Shown piece by piece: positions 50,351-58,073 of a DNA stretch of 63,934 nucleotides. The position numbers and the translations under genes are program-made. The notes below the pieces were generated by a model, which worked only from the letters and a program-made list of their open reading frames with translations, did not search any database and was not told the DNA's origin. The DNA is from a virus. How positions within the stretch are numbered: the stretch's first letter is position 1; every line of letters starts with the position of its first letter. The DNA is taken from positions 1 through 63,934 of the IMG/VR virus record IMGVR_UViG_3300034954_002602, one strand, 5' to 3'.

Positions 50351-50536
50351 ATGATCAAGGAAGCATTGATTAAGAAACTGGAAGGCGAGATAGAGGTAGC
50401 AAAAACAGACCTTAGAACTTTCCTAGCAAATCCGATCGGCGTGGCAGAACACATCGATTACGTGATTACTGCTGAGAAAAAGTTAGAAGCACTCGCTCAC
50501 GCAGAAGATAAACTTGAATCGCTGAACAAGTTATAA
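50351..50536 (+). CDS. Small helical protein of unknown function
   Basis: 61 residues. Almost wholly helical with heptads ([35 protein letters not shown]). Own promoter with AAGGAG; its stop overlaps the ferredoxin ATG by one base. Could be a small carrier or dimer partner; not recognised. Confidence 0.5.
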   Translation: MIKEALIKKLEGEIEVAKTDLRTFLANPIGVAEHIDYVITAEKKLEALAHAEDKLESLNKL

Positions 50537-50862
50537 TGACATACACTGTCAATGACAAGTGTATTATGTGTAAGCACACTGACTGTGTGGAGGTGTGTCC
50601 TGTTGACTGTTTCTACGAAGGCGAAAATATGCTTGTCATCAACCCAGATGAATGTATAGACTGTGGCGTGTGTGAACCGGAGTGTCCTGAGGATGCAATA
50701 TTGCCAGACACAGACGACAACGGCAGAGGGTGGGTGGACTTCAATAGGAAATGGTCGACTTCGGGTTGGCCTGTACTGACCAGTAAGAAAGATTCTTTAG
50801 ATCCTGATGGAAAGCACAAGAACGAAGATAACAAACTAGAAAAATATTTTAAAGATAAATGA
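50536..50862 (+). CDS. fdxA: 7Fe/8Fe ferredoxin FdxA
   Basis: 108 residues. C9-x2-C12-x4-C17-x3-C21P and C40-x2-C43-x2-C46-x3-C50P are the two cluster sites; an extended C-terminal region ([18 protein letters not shown]) matches FdxA of alphaproteobacteria, usually with one 3Fe-4S and one 4Fe-4S. A low-potential electron carrier that could reduce radical-SAM clusters. Its stop overlaps the next ATG. Confidence 0.9.
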   Translation: MTYTVNDKCIMCKHTDCVEVCPVDCFYEGENMLVINPDECIDCGVCEPECPEDAILPDTDDNGRGWVDFNRKWSTSGWPVLTSKKDSLDPDGKHKNEDNKLEKYFKDK

Positions 50863-51047
50863 TGAAGAAAAAGAAAAAATCGAAATGGCAAGCCAGGCGT
50901 GAGCAGGAGGCCAGCCAGAATTCACAGTTCGATCCAAAGATACACGATCTTGGACGGGCGGGATTTGGATTCCAAATGAAAAAAGACTATAAAAGTAAAC
51001 CTGAAGAACTGTCAGGCAAGAACCTACCATTCTCAAAAGACAAATGA
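50859..51047 (+). CDS. 62-residue basic protein
   Basis: [20 protein letters not shown]..., strongly basic N-terminus then [20 protein letters not shown]. Coupled between ferredoxin and SufE (ATGA overlaps at both ends). Not recognised. It could be an RNA-binding or targeting peptide for the neighbours. Confidence 0.5.
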   Translation: MMKKKKKSKWQARREQEASQNSQFDPKIHDLGRAGFGFQMKKDYKSKPEELSGKNLPFSKDK

Positions 51048-51454
51048 TACTAGATAAAATTAAAGAGATGGGCGAAAACCTCAAGATGTTGGAAGGCCAC
51101 GACAGGTTGCATTACCTCATTGACAAGGCCAAAGAAATAGAGCCACTTCCTGAAGCCGCCAAGATAGAAGACAACAGGATACGTGGTTGTGCCTCTAAAC
51201 TTTGGATCATAGGCGGCACGACTGAAAACGGCACAATGCAATACAGAGTCGATGGAGATGCACACATCAGTAAGGGCACTGCGAAGGTTGTGACAGATCT
51301 GGTCAATGGCGAACACAGGAGTGCTGTGGCAAACCTCACAGTAGAGGATTTTACACCATTGGGCATAAAAGAATTATTAACAATGCAGAGACAGAATGGA
51401 CTGGGTGAGTTGATTGATAGGATAATAAGGATCGCCCATAGAGATGAAAATTGA
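51044..51454 (+). CDS. sufE: SufE sulfur-transfer protein
   Basis: 136 residues. RIRGCASKLWI near residues 47-57 carries the SufE active Cys (motif V/I-x-G-C-x-S-x-V/L-W), LEGHDRLHYLIDKAKEIEPLP is the usual N-terminus. SufE accepts persulfide from SufS and passes it to SufB, the scaffold for Fe-S clusters. Neither SufS nor SufB is in the window, so it would boost the host Suf pathway. Overlaps its neighbours on both sides. Confidence 0.92.
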   Translation: MILDKIKEMGENLKMLEGHDRLHYLIDKAKEIEPLPEAAKIEDNRIRGCASKLWIIGGTTENGTMQYRVDGDAHISKGTAKVVTDLVNGEHRSAVANLTVEDFTPLGIKELLTMQRQNGLGELIDRIIRIAHRDEN

Positions 51455-52040
51455 TATAGAAGTAAATGCAACTCATTGTAATACCTGGCCCACTCTGGTA
51501 TTGGAAATCAACAATAACAAAATATTTTCTGATCTAGTCAAAGATAGGCAGAAAATCAGTTTAGAATACACGGATCTCAAACAACAAGGAAACAAATTCG
51601 TAATCGGAATGATTAGAAAAAGTTTTGGCCTCGCTGATATATGGGATACCGTTTACAAAAACAACATCGTAGTACAAGACAAGAAGATAGAAATCCTAAG
51701 TTTAAAATTAGATGATGTTGAATGCAAAGATTTATTAGGGAGCCGTTTCTACGTTCAACGGACAGGTAAGCAACCAAGTTATTTTCCGGACGTTGTGGAG
51801 TCAACTGGCGTGATGAACTACAATGGATATTTTACTTTTGACTTCGATCTGCCTTTGTACAATTCTATAATCAACAAGAAATACAAACAACAAGAAAACA
51901 AGGATCTCAGTTACTTCAGTAATTACACCAAGGTGTTTCATTACGACGACGAAATAAAAGTAATAAACGAAATCAACAGTATATTGAAAGAAGTGGATGA
52001 AAAATTTAGTCATAAGCGTTCCAAGATTAGAAATTCATAG
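51444..52040 (+). CDS. Protein of unknown function, beta-rich
   Basis: 198 residues. MKIDIEVNATHCNTWPTLVL..., strands with the pattern LEYTDLKQQGNKFVIGM and IVVQDKKIEILSLKLDDVE, then FTFDFDLPLYNSIINKKY. Overlaps SufE (11 bases) and the B12-type radical-SAM gene (44 bases). The two-layer beta pattern recalls carbohydrate-binding modules of phage unknowns, which is a weak guess. Confidence 0.45.
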   Translation: MKIDIEVNATHCNTWPTLVLEINNNKIFSDLVKDRQKISLEYTDLKQQGNKFVIGMIRKSFGLADIWDTVYKNNIVVQDKKIEILSLKLDDVECKDLLGSRFYVQRTGKQPSYFPDVVESTGVMNYNGYFTFDFDLPLYNSIINKKYKQQENKDLSYFSNYTKVFHYDDEIKVINEINSILKEVDEKFSHKRSKIRNS

Positions 52041-53520
52041 ACCGCCTATCAGTACAGCGATAGTTGCCGAAGTGATAAGGACCACTGGTGCTCCAGTACA
52101 GGCACTTGACTTGAATTGTGAATTCTATCATTTTTTGCCTGACAGGCAGGCATACTACAGTTGGGATGAAATTTGGGACCAAGTACGGAACCCAACCTTT
52201 ACGGAACTAAAAAACTTATTTAGATTCATCAAGCAGAGCCTTGAAAAAATGAAATCTTATGATAGATATTGGATCAGTGTTTTTGGTTCGTCGGGGCATA
52301 TCTTTTCAAAACTGCTCTGCAAGTTTATTCGGAAACATCTGCCAAATAAGATAGTGATACTAGGAGGACAGGGAGCCGCCGCGAAGGATCTACATTCAAA
52401 GGACGTGGGATTTGGTAATGTCCTCAGGAAGCAAGGACTATGTGATATGTATCTCACAGGCGAGGGAGAAGAAGTCATTAAACAAGTGCTGGCAGGAAAC
52501 ACTGACGGTCCAGGCATAAACAATGAGGATCCTGTGCAGATCGACGACATAAATGATCTTCCATTCCCGAACTACAGTTTCTACGATCTAGATCGCTATG
52601 ACTACCTTGACAAGAAAGAAGTGTTCATAGTCGGTAGCAGAGGATGTGTGAGACGATGCACGTACTGTGACGTCGCCAAGTATTGGCCCAAGTTCAGATA
52701 CAGGTCCGGTGAGAACATAGCATCTGAGATGATCAATCATTACGAGAAACACGGAGTCACAAAGTTCTACTTCACTGACAGTCTGATCAATGGCAGTATG
52801 AAAGCGTTCAATGATATGTGTGATAGGCTTGCCAAATACAACACAGACCACAAGGCAGGCTTCACGTGGAAGGGACAGTTCATATTCAGACCCAAAAATC
52901 AACTGCCCCAGGATCACTTCGCCACCGTGGCCGCGGCGGGTGGTAAGGAGTTCTACGTAGGTGTTGAAACGGGCAGTGATAAAATCAGATGGGAGATGGA
53001 CAAGAAGTTTACCAACGAAGACATAGACTTCCAACTAGAGGAGTTCAGCAAGTACAATATAAATGTGATATTCCTTATGTTGATTGGTTACGTTACCGAA
53101 ACACTAGATGATCACAAGGACACTCTCAAGATGTTCAAGCGTTGGCAGAAGTATGTGGCCACAGGCACGATCAAAGGCATCGATCTTGCCACTGGATTGC
53201 TGTTCCTGTCTGACACGCCTTTGCAACGTCAGATAGATCAACACGGAGTCTATTTCTTGAATGCCGAAGGAAACGAACCAGGAAAGCCTTACACAGGATT
53301 GTGGCAGGCCAAGACCAATCCTGATCTAGATGTACCAGAGAGGATACGTAGGAGGATGGAGACGCACATGGAGGCCATCAAGTACAACTGGCCCATATGG
53401 AGAGGCGAGCAAAGGCTCAATCACATCAAGCATATGACACAGAAGTATTTGGATTACCTTAAAGGACAATCTGACAATTTGGTAAAAATAAAGATAGGCA
53501 ACCTGAACTTCTTTGAATAG
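51997..53520 (+). CDS. B12-binding-type radical SAM protein
   Basis: 507 residues. N-terminal Rossmann-like domain (residues about 1-170) as in B12-binding radical-SAM proteins, with IVILGGQGAAAKD and LTGEGEEVIKQVL, the usual end of that domain; the DxHxxG cobalamin ligand is not evident. The radical-SAM site is CVRRCTYC (Cys217/221/224). Class B-like methyltransferases or ring-forming enzymes share this layout. Its 5' end overlaps the previous gene by 44 bases. Between SufE and SufT-like genes, so Fe-S delivery to it is plausible. Substrate unknown. Confidence 0.8.
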   Translation: MKNLVISVPRLEIHRPPISTAIVAEVIRTTGAPVQALDLNCEFYHFLPDRQAYYSWDEIWDQVRNPTFTELKNLFRFIKQSLEKMKSYDRYWISVFGSSGHIFSKLLCKFIRKHLPNKIVILGGQGAAAKDLHSKDVGFGNVLRKQGLCDMYLTGEGEEVIKQVLAGNTDGPGINNEDPVQIDDINDLPFPNYSFYDLDRYDYLDKKEVFIVGSRGCVRRCTYCDVAKYWPKFRYRSGENIASEMINHYEKHGVTKFYFTDSLINGSMKAFNDMCDRLAKYNTDHKAGFTWKGQFIFRPKNQLPQDHFATVAAAGGKEFYVGVETGSDKIRWEMDKKFTNEDIDFQLEEFSKYNINVIFLMLIGYVTETLDDHKDTLKMFKRWQKYVATGTIKGIDLATGLLFLSDTPLQRQIDQHGVYFLNAEGNEPGKPYTGLWQAKTNPDLDVPERIRRRMETHMEAIKYNWPIWRGEQRLNHIKHMTQKYLDYLKGQSDNLVKIKIGNLNFFE

Positions 53521-53549
53521 TTGACCGACAATGTTAGTCGTGTTATAAT
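53521..53549 (+). promoter_or_regulatory. Sigma70 promoter giving a leaderless mRNA
   Basis: TTGACC (53521-53526), 17-base spacer, TGTTATAAT (TATAAT 53544-53549); ATG at 53556 six bases later. Confidence 0.8.
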
Positions 53550-53555
53550 AGTGAC

Positions 53556-53954
53556 ATGATTGATATGCCACCTGGATGGACTCCACAACAAAATCCTTCT
53601 GTCGATCCCCAACTGAAAACTGACCTTAGCGATATACAAGAACATCCACCAACTCAGCAGGAATACATCTCTAAAATTGTAGAAAAATTGAAAACCTGCT
53701 ACGATCCTGAAATCAGTGTTGACATATACAATCTTGGTCTAGTTTACGACATCAAGGTGACAGAGGACGGTTGGGTACACGTGTTGATGAGTCTCACGAG
53801 TGCTTTCTGTCCTGCCGCTGATATGATACCAAGGGACGTGCAACAGGCCATTGAAAGCATTCCAAATCTAAAATGTAAAGTAAAGATCACAATGCAACCA
53901 CAGTGGGGTCGTGACATGATCAATCCAGAAGTAAGAGGTCTGATGGGACTATGA
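53556..53954 (+). CDS. SufT/MIP18-family Fe-S assembly protein
   Basis: 132 residues. YDPEISVDIYNLGLVYDIKV and MSLTSAFCPAADMIPRDVQQAI are the DUF59/MIP18 landmarks (D-P-E-h-x-h-x-I/V-x-x-L-G-L-h; T-x-x-x-C-P). SufT helps mature Fe-S proteins after the scaffold stage. The C-terminal half has VKITMQPQWGRDMI. Starts a separate leaderless unit; its stop overlaps the BtuB-like start (ATGA). Confidence 0.88.
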   Translation: MIDMPPGWTPQQNPSVDPQLKTDLSDIQEHPPTQQEYISKIVEKLKTCYDPEISVDIYNLGLVYDIKVTEDGWVHVLMSLTSAFCPAADMIPRDVQQAIESIPNLKCKVKITMQPQWGRDMINPEVRGLMGL

Positions 53955-55573
53955 TCAGACTGATACTTGTACTTGCATTTTTCTTTACACACGCTAACGC
54001 AAAGGTTGATGATTGCGAATGGGATAATGAAACCCCTTGCGTGGTGATAAGCAAGGGCATAAACAATTCAAACGCAATCGGTAACAAGGTATCACCAACA
54101 CACACCATAACAAAATCAGAGATTATAAAGTATAGACTAATTGACCTGCCCAGGGCACTGAACTACATTCAAGGACTGGCAGTGACACAGTCAGGGCCGA
54201 CAGGACAACAGGCATCACTGTTCCTGAGGGGTACCAATTCTAATCAAACATTAGTGTTATTGAATGGCATACCAATCAATGACTTCTCAACACCCACAGG
54301 TGCACACGACTTTGGCCAGGACTTTATGTTCAATGTTGTGCAGATAGATGTGTACAAAGGATCACAGGGTGCTCATTGGGGAGCGGACGCTGTTGGTGGT
54401 GCTATCAATTTCAGGACAACTGTGGATTATGATCAGAGATTAAGTTTATCTGGAAATGGCAATGATAAAACTATCAGTGGTAACTTCTACACTAAATTAA
54501 ACGACTTCGACATATCTGTTTCGGCAGGTGAACATCAATCAAGAAACGTTTCTGCTCTATCAGGTGCTGATGAGAAGGATGGCACAAAGAATCAAACCAT
54601 AGGGGTTAACGTAAGCAAATGGTATGATCTCATACACTGGCGAACAACTTGGTTCGCAAGGAACACTTTCTCTGACATAGATGGTCATAGTGTTGCTCTG
54701 CAAGATGGATATTTTGCTGACAACACTTTCTTTGCGTTACAGACTGGCATTGATTATTTGAACAACAGTCTTACTTTCCACACACACGAATATGATAGAG
54801 ATTACTACAGAGCAGATTACGAAAGTGAAAACTACACAATCAGAGGAACACATCAAACAGAAAAGTATGGTTTTGGTTTTGATTACAAACACAACGAAGC
54901 AATAGGCAAATACACAAACATTCATCAACGTCATAATCTAGGGTACTTCTTTAACTTCTCACATAATATATTCTCATATCATCACAGGTTTGATGAGGAA
55001 CACGAAACATACAAGTTGGGTTTCTTCAAAGAGATAGGAGATGGTTTAAGTCTAAGTGGTAGCACATCAACAAGTTACAGAGATGAAACATCATACACCA
55101 GCATAGAGTATGGTGATTCACAAGAACTGACATTGACTAAAAATAATTTCGCAACTACTATATTCAAGAATGATATTGGTAATCTCAATTCTGACGGTAT
55201 AGAATTCAGTTACAAGCAAGAAAACTCCAAATTCTTCATCAGTCATTTGAACAGCAAGACAAATGACAGTGTCAATTTGAGGAGACCAAACTGGAGTCTT
55301 GGATTTATGCACACGCAGGATCTATCAAACAACTTCACTCTAACAACAAACTACAAATACAAAGGCAAACACTTAGATGTACACAATGTCACATATGAAA
55401 GTGGAATATCGATGCCAGAGACACACCTATTGGATCTAAATCTCGGATACAACTACCATGGCATAGAGTTTGGTGTGAGCCTGTTAAATTTGCTTGATGA
55501 GGACTACGAAGCACCGCACGGTTTCAGCCAAGAGGGAAGGAAATTTACAATGGGATTCAAAAGGAGTTTCTAA
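53951..55573 (+). CDS. TonB-dependent outer-membrane receptor, BtuB-like
   Basis: 540 residues. Signal peptide (MIRLILVLAFFFTHANA). Plug domain at about 40-155: RALNYIQGLAVTQSGPTGQQ, LFLRGTNSNQTLVLLNGIPI and VYKGSQGAHWGADAVGGAIN follow BtuB closely (FIRGTN...VLIDG; GPxSxxYGSDAIGGVVN). Barrel strands with aromatic ends follow and the protein ends in F, as outer-membrane barrels do. Likely cargo cobalamin or another chelate; this is inferred from BtuB resemblance. No TonB, ExbBD or periplasmic binder here. Coupled to the SufT-like gene. Confidence 0.8.
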   Translation: MIRLILVLAFFFTHANAKVDDCEWDNETPCVVISKGINNSNAIGNKVSPTHTITKSEIIKYRLIDLPRALNYIQGLAVTQSGPTGQQASLFLRGTNSNQTLVLLNGIPINDFSTPTGAHDFGQDFMFNVVQIDVYKGSQGAHWGADAVGGAINFRTTVDYDQRLSLSGNGNDKTISGNFYTKLNDFDISVSAGEHQSRNVSALSGADEKDGTKNQTIGVNVSKWYDLIHWRTTWFARNTFSDIDGHSVALQDGYFADNTFFALQTGIDYLNNSLTFHTHEYDRDYYRADYESENYTIRGTHQTEKYGFGFDYKHNEAIGKYTNIHQRHNLGYFFNFSHNIFSYHHRFDEEHETYKLGFFKEIGDGLSLSGSTSTSYRDETSYTSIEYGDSQELTLTKNNFATTIFKNDIGNLNSDGIEFSYKQENSKFFISHLNSKTNDSVNLRRPNWSLGFMHTQDLSNNFTLTTNYKYKGKHLDVHNVTYESGISMPETHLLDLNLGYNYHGIEFGVSLLNLLDEDYEAPHGFSQEGRKFTMGFKRSF

Positions 55574-56193
55574 TGGAAGTACAACTAATAGACAAGATGG
55601 GTACAGACTTATCCGTTGTCAATGCGGCAAGGGTAAGTTACGCAAAAACAAAAGACGTGTTCGATGACAAGGACGAGAAGTTGATCAAGTATCTCGCAGA
55701 ACACGAGCACTGGTCTCCATTCGCACACGCATCATTACAGTTCAGGATCAAGGCACCTGTGTTTGTAGCAAGGCAACTGGTCAAACACCAAGTGGGCCTT
55801 GTGTGGAACGAAGTATCGAGACGATATGTTGATGACAAGCCAGAGTTCTTCACACCTTCTTCGTGGAGGGGCAGACCCAAGAACAGCAAACAGGGTTCTG
55901 ATGGAGAAGTACACACGGACGAGGAATACTATCAGAGATACATCAACGGCTGTAAGGTATACTATCATCTCTTATTGAACGAAGGTGTCGCACCAGAACA
56001 GGCACGTATGGTGCTACCACAGTCGATGATGACTGAATGGTACTGGTCTGGCACACTTTACGCATTCGCCAGGGTGTGTAACCTGAGGTGCAAACCAGAC
56101 ACGCAACGAGAAACACAGGAGGTGGCCAACGAGATAGACAGACTGACCAATGAGGCGTTTCCGCACAGTTGGAAACATTTAAGAAAACTTTAA
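55573..56193 (+). CDS. thyX: Flavin-dependent thymidylate synthase ThyX
   Basis: 206 residues. RQLVKHQVGLVWNEVSRRY near residues 68-86 is the ThyX motif region (usual RHR-x7-S): KHQ-x7-S here, with Ser and Arg conserved. HEHWSPFAHASLQFRI and YWSGTLYAFARVCNLRC are other landmarks. Makes dTMP from dUMP with FAD and methylene-THF, supplying thymine for phage DNA with NrdAB. The K-H-Q variant replaces the first Arg. ATG overlaps the receptor's stop. Confidence 0.93.
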   Translation: MEVQLIDKMGTDLSVVNAARVSYAKTKDVFDDKDEKLIKYLAEHEHWSPFAHASLQFRIKAPVFVARQLVKHQVGLVWNEVSRRYVDDKPEFFTPSSWRGRPKNSKQGSDGEVHTDEEYYQRYINGCKVYYHLLLNEGVAPEQARMVLPQSMMTEWYWSGTLYAFARVCNLRCKPDTQRETQEVANEIDRLTNEAFPHSWKHLRKL

Positions 56194-56242
56194 TTGATTT
56201 GTAACAAAACTTTAACATAGCATATATTAAATAGGAACGAAG

Positions 56243-57208
56243 ATGGAACAAACTTTCTCATTATGGATGGTACTGGGTTTCTTGTTTGCCGCATACTCTG
56301 TTGTGGCCAATGACAGTGTGCAGACACTGGGTACCTGGATGGCATCAAATCAAAACAAATTCAAATGGTACTACTTGTGGGCGGCGGCCACTGTGGTGCT
56401 TTGGTTCACCATATGGTGGGGTTGGTCAAAGAACGGTGGCGACATATCCTACGGTAGGTTGAACAAGATACCGTTCCAAGAGATACAATGGTATCACGCA
56501 ACCGCACCTTTGATACTTTTATTACTGACACGTGTTGGTATTCCTGTATCCACAAGTTTCCTTGTGCTGTCTGCTTTCGCCAGCACATTCGTTCTAGAGA
56601 AGATGTTGGTGAAATCAATCATAGGCTATGCACTTGCGGCCGTTGTGGCGTATGCGGCATGGCAGATAATTGAGAGGATCATAGACGAGAAGAAAAACCA
56701 AATTTCGGACAAGAACAAGACACGTTGGCGTATCGCCCAATGGTGTAGCACCGCGTTCCTATGGTACACTTGGCTGAGCCATGACATGGCCAACATCGCT
56801 GTGTTCCTGCCAAGAGCAGTGCCAGTTGAATGGATGGTAACGATATCAATTGTGTTCGCGGCCTTCCTTGGATACACATTCTGGGAGAAGGGTGGTAAGA
56901 TACAAAAGATAGTGGTTGAGAAAACAGGCACGAGATTTGTTAGATCTGCCACACTGATCGATTTGGTCTATGCTTTCATACTATTGTTCTTCAAACAGTA
57001 CAACGACATACCAATGAGCACAACTTGGGTGTTCGTGGGATTGTTATGTGGTAGAGAACTTGCTATATCAACACTGATGAAGGACTACAAGTTCAAGTAC
57101 GTCTTTCCGATAGTGGCCAAAGACTTTGCCAAGATGATGCTGGGTTTGTTAGTGTCAGTTGGTATTGTGCTTACCATACACTACGTGATAGTTCCAAACG
57201 GACTATAA
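56243..57208 (+). CDS. PiT-family-like inorganic phosphate permease
   Basis: 321 residues, about 9-10 spans. Two PiT halves are visible: VANDSVQTLGTWMAS with GIPVSTSFLVLSAF, and SHDMANIAVFLPRA with DIPMSTTWVFVGLLCGRELA, matching GANDxxNxxG...PxSTTH in each repeat of sodium- or proton-coupled phosphate carriers. The central charged region (NQISDKNKTRW) is the cytoplasmic loop. A phage-borne phosphate importer would support DNA synthesis in phosphate-poor seawater. Substrate could also be sulfate, as some members take sulfate. Confidence 0.75.
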   Translation: MEQTFSLWMVLGFLFAAYSVVANDSVQTLGTWMASNQNKFKWYYLWAAATVVLWFTIWWGWSKNGGDISYGRLNKIPFQEIQWYHATAPLILLLLTRVGIPVSTSFLVLSAFASTFVLEKMLVKSIIGYALAAVVAYAAWQIIERIIDEKKNQISDKNKTRWRIAQWCSTAFLWYTWLSHDMANIAVFLPRAVPVEWMVTISIVFAAFLGYTFWEKGGKIQKIVVEKTGTRFVRSATLIDLVYAFILLFFKQYNDIPMSTTWVFVGLLCGRELAISTLMKDYKFKYVFPIVAKDFAKMMLGLLVSVGIVLTIHYVIVPNGL

Positions 57209-57215
57209 TCAGATA

Positions 57216-57244
57216 TAGACATAGCCAAAATTTCCAAGTATAAT
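57216..57244 (+). promoter_or_regulatory. Sigma70 promoter giving a leaderless mRNA
   Basis: TAGACA (57216-57221), 17-base spacer, TATAAT (57239-57244); ATG at 57252 seven bases later. Confidence 0.75.
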
Positions 57245-57251
57245 ATATCGT

Positions 57252-58058
57252 ATGAAACTGGGAATTGTGGGACATGGATTTGTAGGCACCGCGGTGGATC
57301 ATGGATTCACGAAGGACGTGCAGAAGTTCATAGTAGATCCCAAACACAACAGCACCAACACCATAGAGGACCTGATTGCATTCAAGCCTGATGCAACATT
57401 CGTGTCCGTGCCAACTCCGATGTTGGAGACCGGAGAGTGCAACACTGCCATACTGGAGGACGTGATGCAACAGTTGAACAAGTGCAAAGGACTTCTAGTG
57501 ATTGTAAAATCAACAGTGCCAGCATACAAGTTGGAACAGTTGAAGGAACAGTGTGTTGACCTGAGGATCGTTTATAATCCAGAATTCCTAACAGAGAAGA
57601 ACTACATAGAAGACTTCCGCAATCCACCAATGCACGTGTTCGGCGGTGTCAACGCGGACACAGACGCAGTTGAGAAACTGTACAAAGAGCACAGCGAGTG
57701 TGCGGAGTGTCCTGTGTACAAGACTGATCTAGTGACAGCATCAATGGTCAAATACTGCATCAACAGTTTCCTGGCCACAAAGGTCACATTCATGAATGAG
57801 ATGTATGATGTGCTGAAGGCCGCGAGGGGCACCGACTGGAAGACCTTCATGAAGATCATCTCAACAGACAAACGTATTGGAAGCACACACTTGAAGGTTC
57901 CTGGCAACGACGGACAGAGAGGCTACGCTGGTTCCTGTTTCCCAAAAGACACCAGTGCATTGGCCTGGTATGCCAAAGAAATACTCAATACACCTTTCAC
58001 ACAATTAGAAACCAGTATAGCAATCAACGAAAAACTACGTAAAACCAATCAGTCATAA
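57252..58058 (+). CDS. Short UDP-glucose/GDP-mannose dehydrogenase-like protein
   Basis: 268 residues; cellular enzymes are about 400-450. N-terminal NAD fold (KLGIVGHGFVGTAVDHG), FVSVPTPML, IVKSTVPA, VYNPEFLTEKN, then the linker MVKYCINSFLATKVTFMNEM and GYAGSCFPKDT with the catalytic Cys and Lys. It ends soon after this, so the C-terminal UDP-binding domain is absent. Oxidation of a nucleotide sugar is inferred; without the third domain, substrate and dimer contacts must differ. Similar short forms are seen in other phages. Confidence 0.75.
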   Translation: MKLGIVGHGFVGTAVDHGFTKDVQKFIVDPKHNSTNTIEDLIAFKPDATFVSVPTPMLETGECNTAILEDVMQQLNKCKGLLVIVKSTVPAYKLEQLKEQCVDLRIVYNPEFLTEKNYIEDFRNPPMHVFGGVNADTDAVEKLYKEHSECAECPVYKTDLVTASMVKYCINSFLATKVTFMNEMYDVLKAARGTDWKTFMKIISTDKRIGSTHLKVPGNDGQRGYAGSCFPKDTSALAWYAKEILNTPFTQLETSIAINEKLRKTNQS

Positions 58059-58060
58059 CG

Positions 58061-58068
58061 GGTAAATA
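58061..58068 (+). promoter_or_regulatory. T4-type late promoter variant
   Basis: GGTAAATA, five bases before the ATG at 58074. Confidence 0.4.
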
Positions 58069-58073
58069 CGCAT

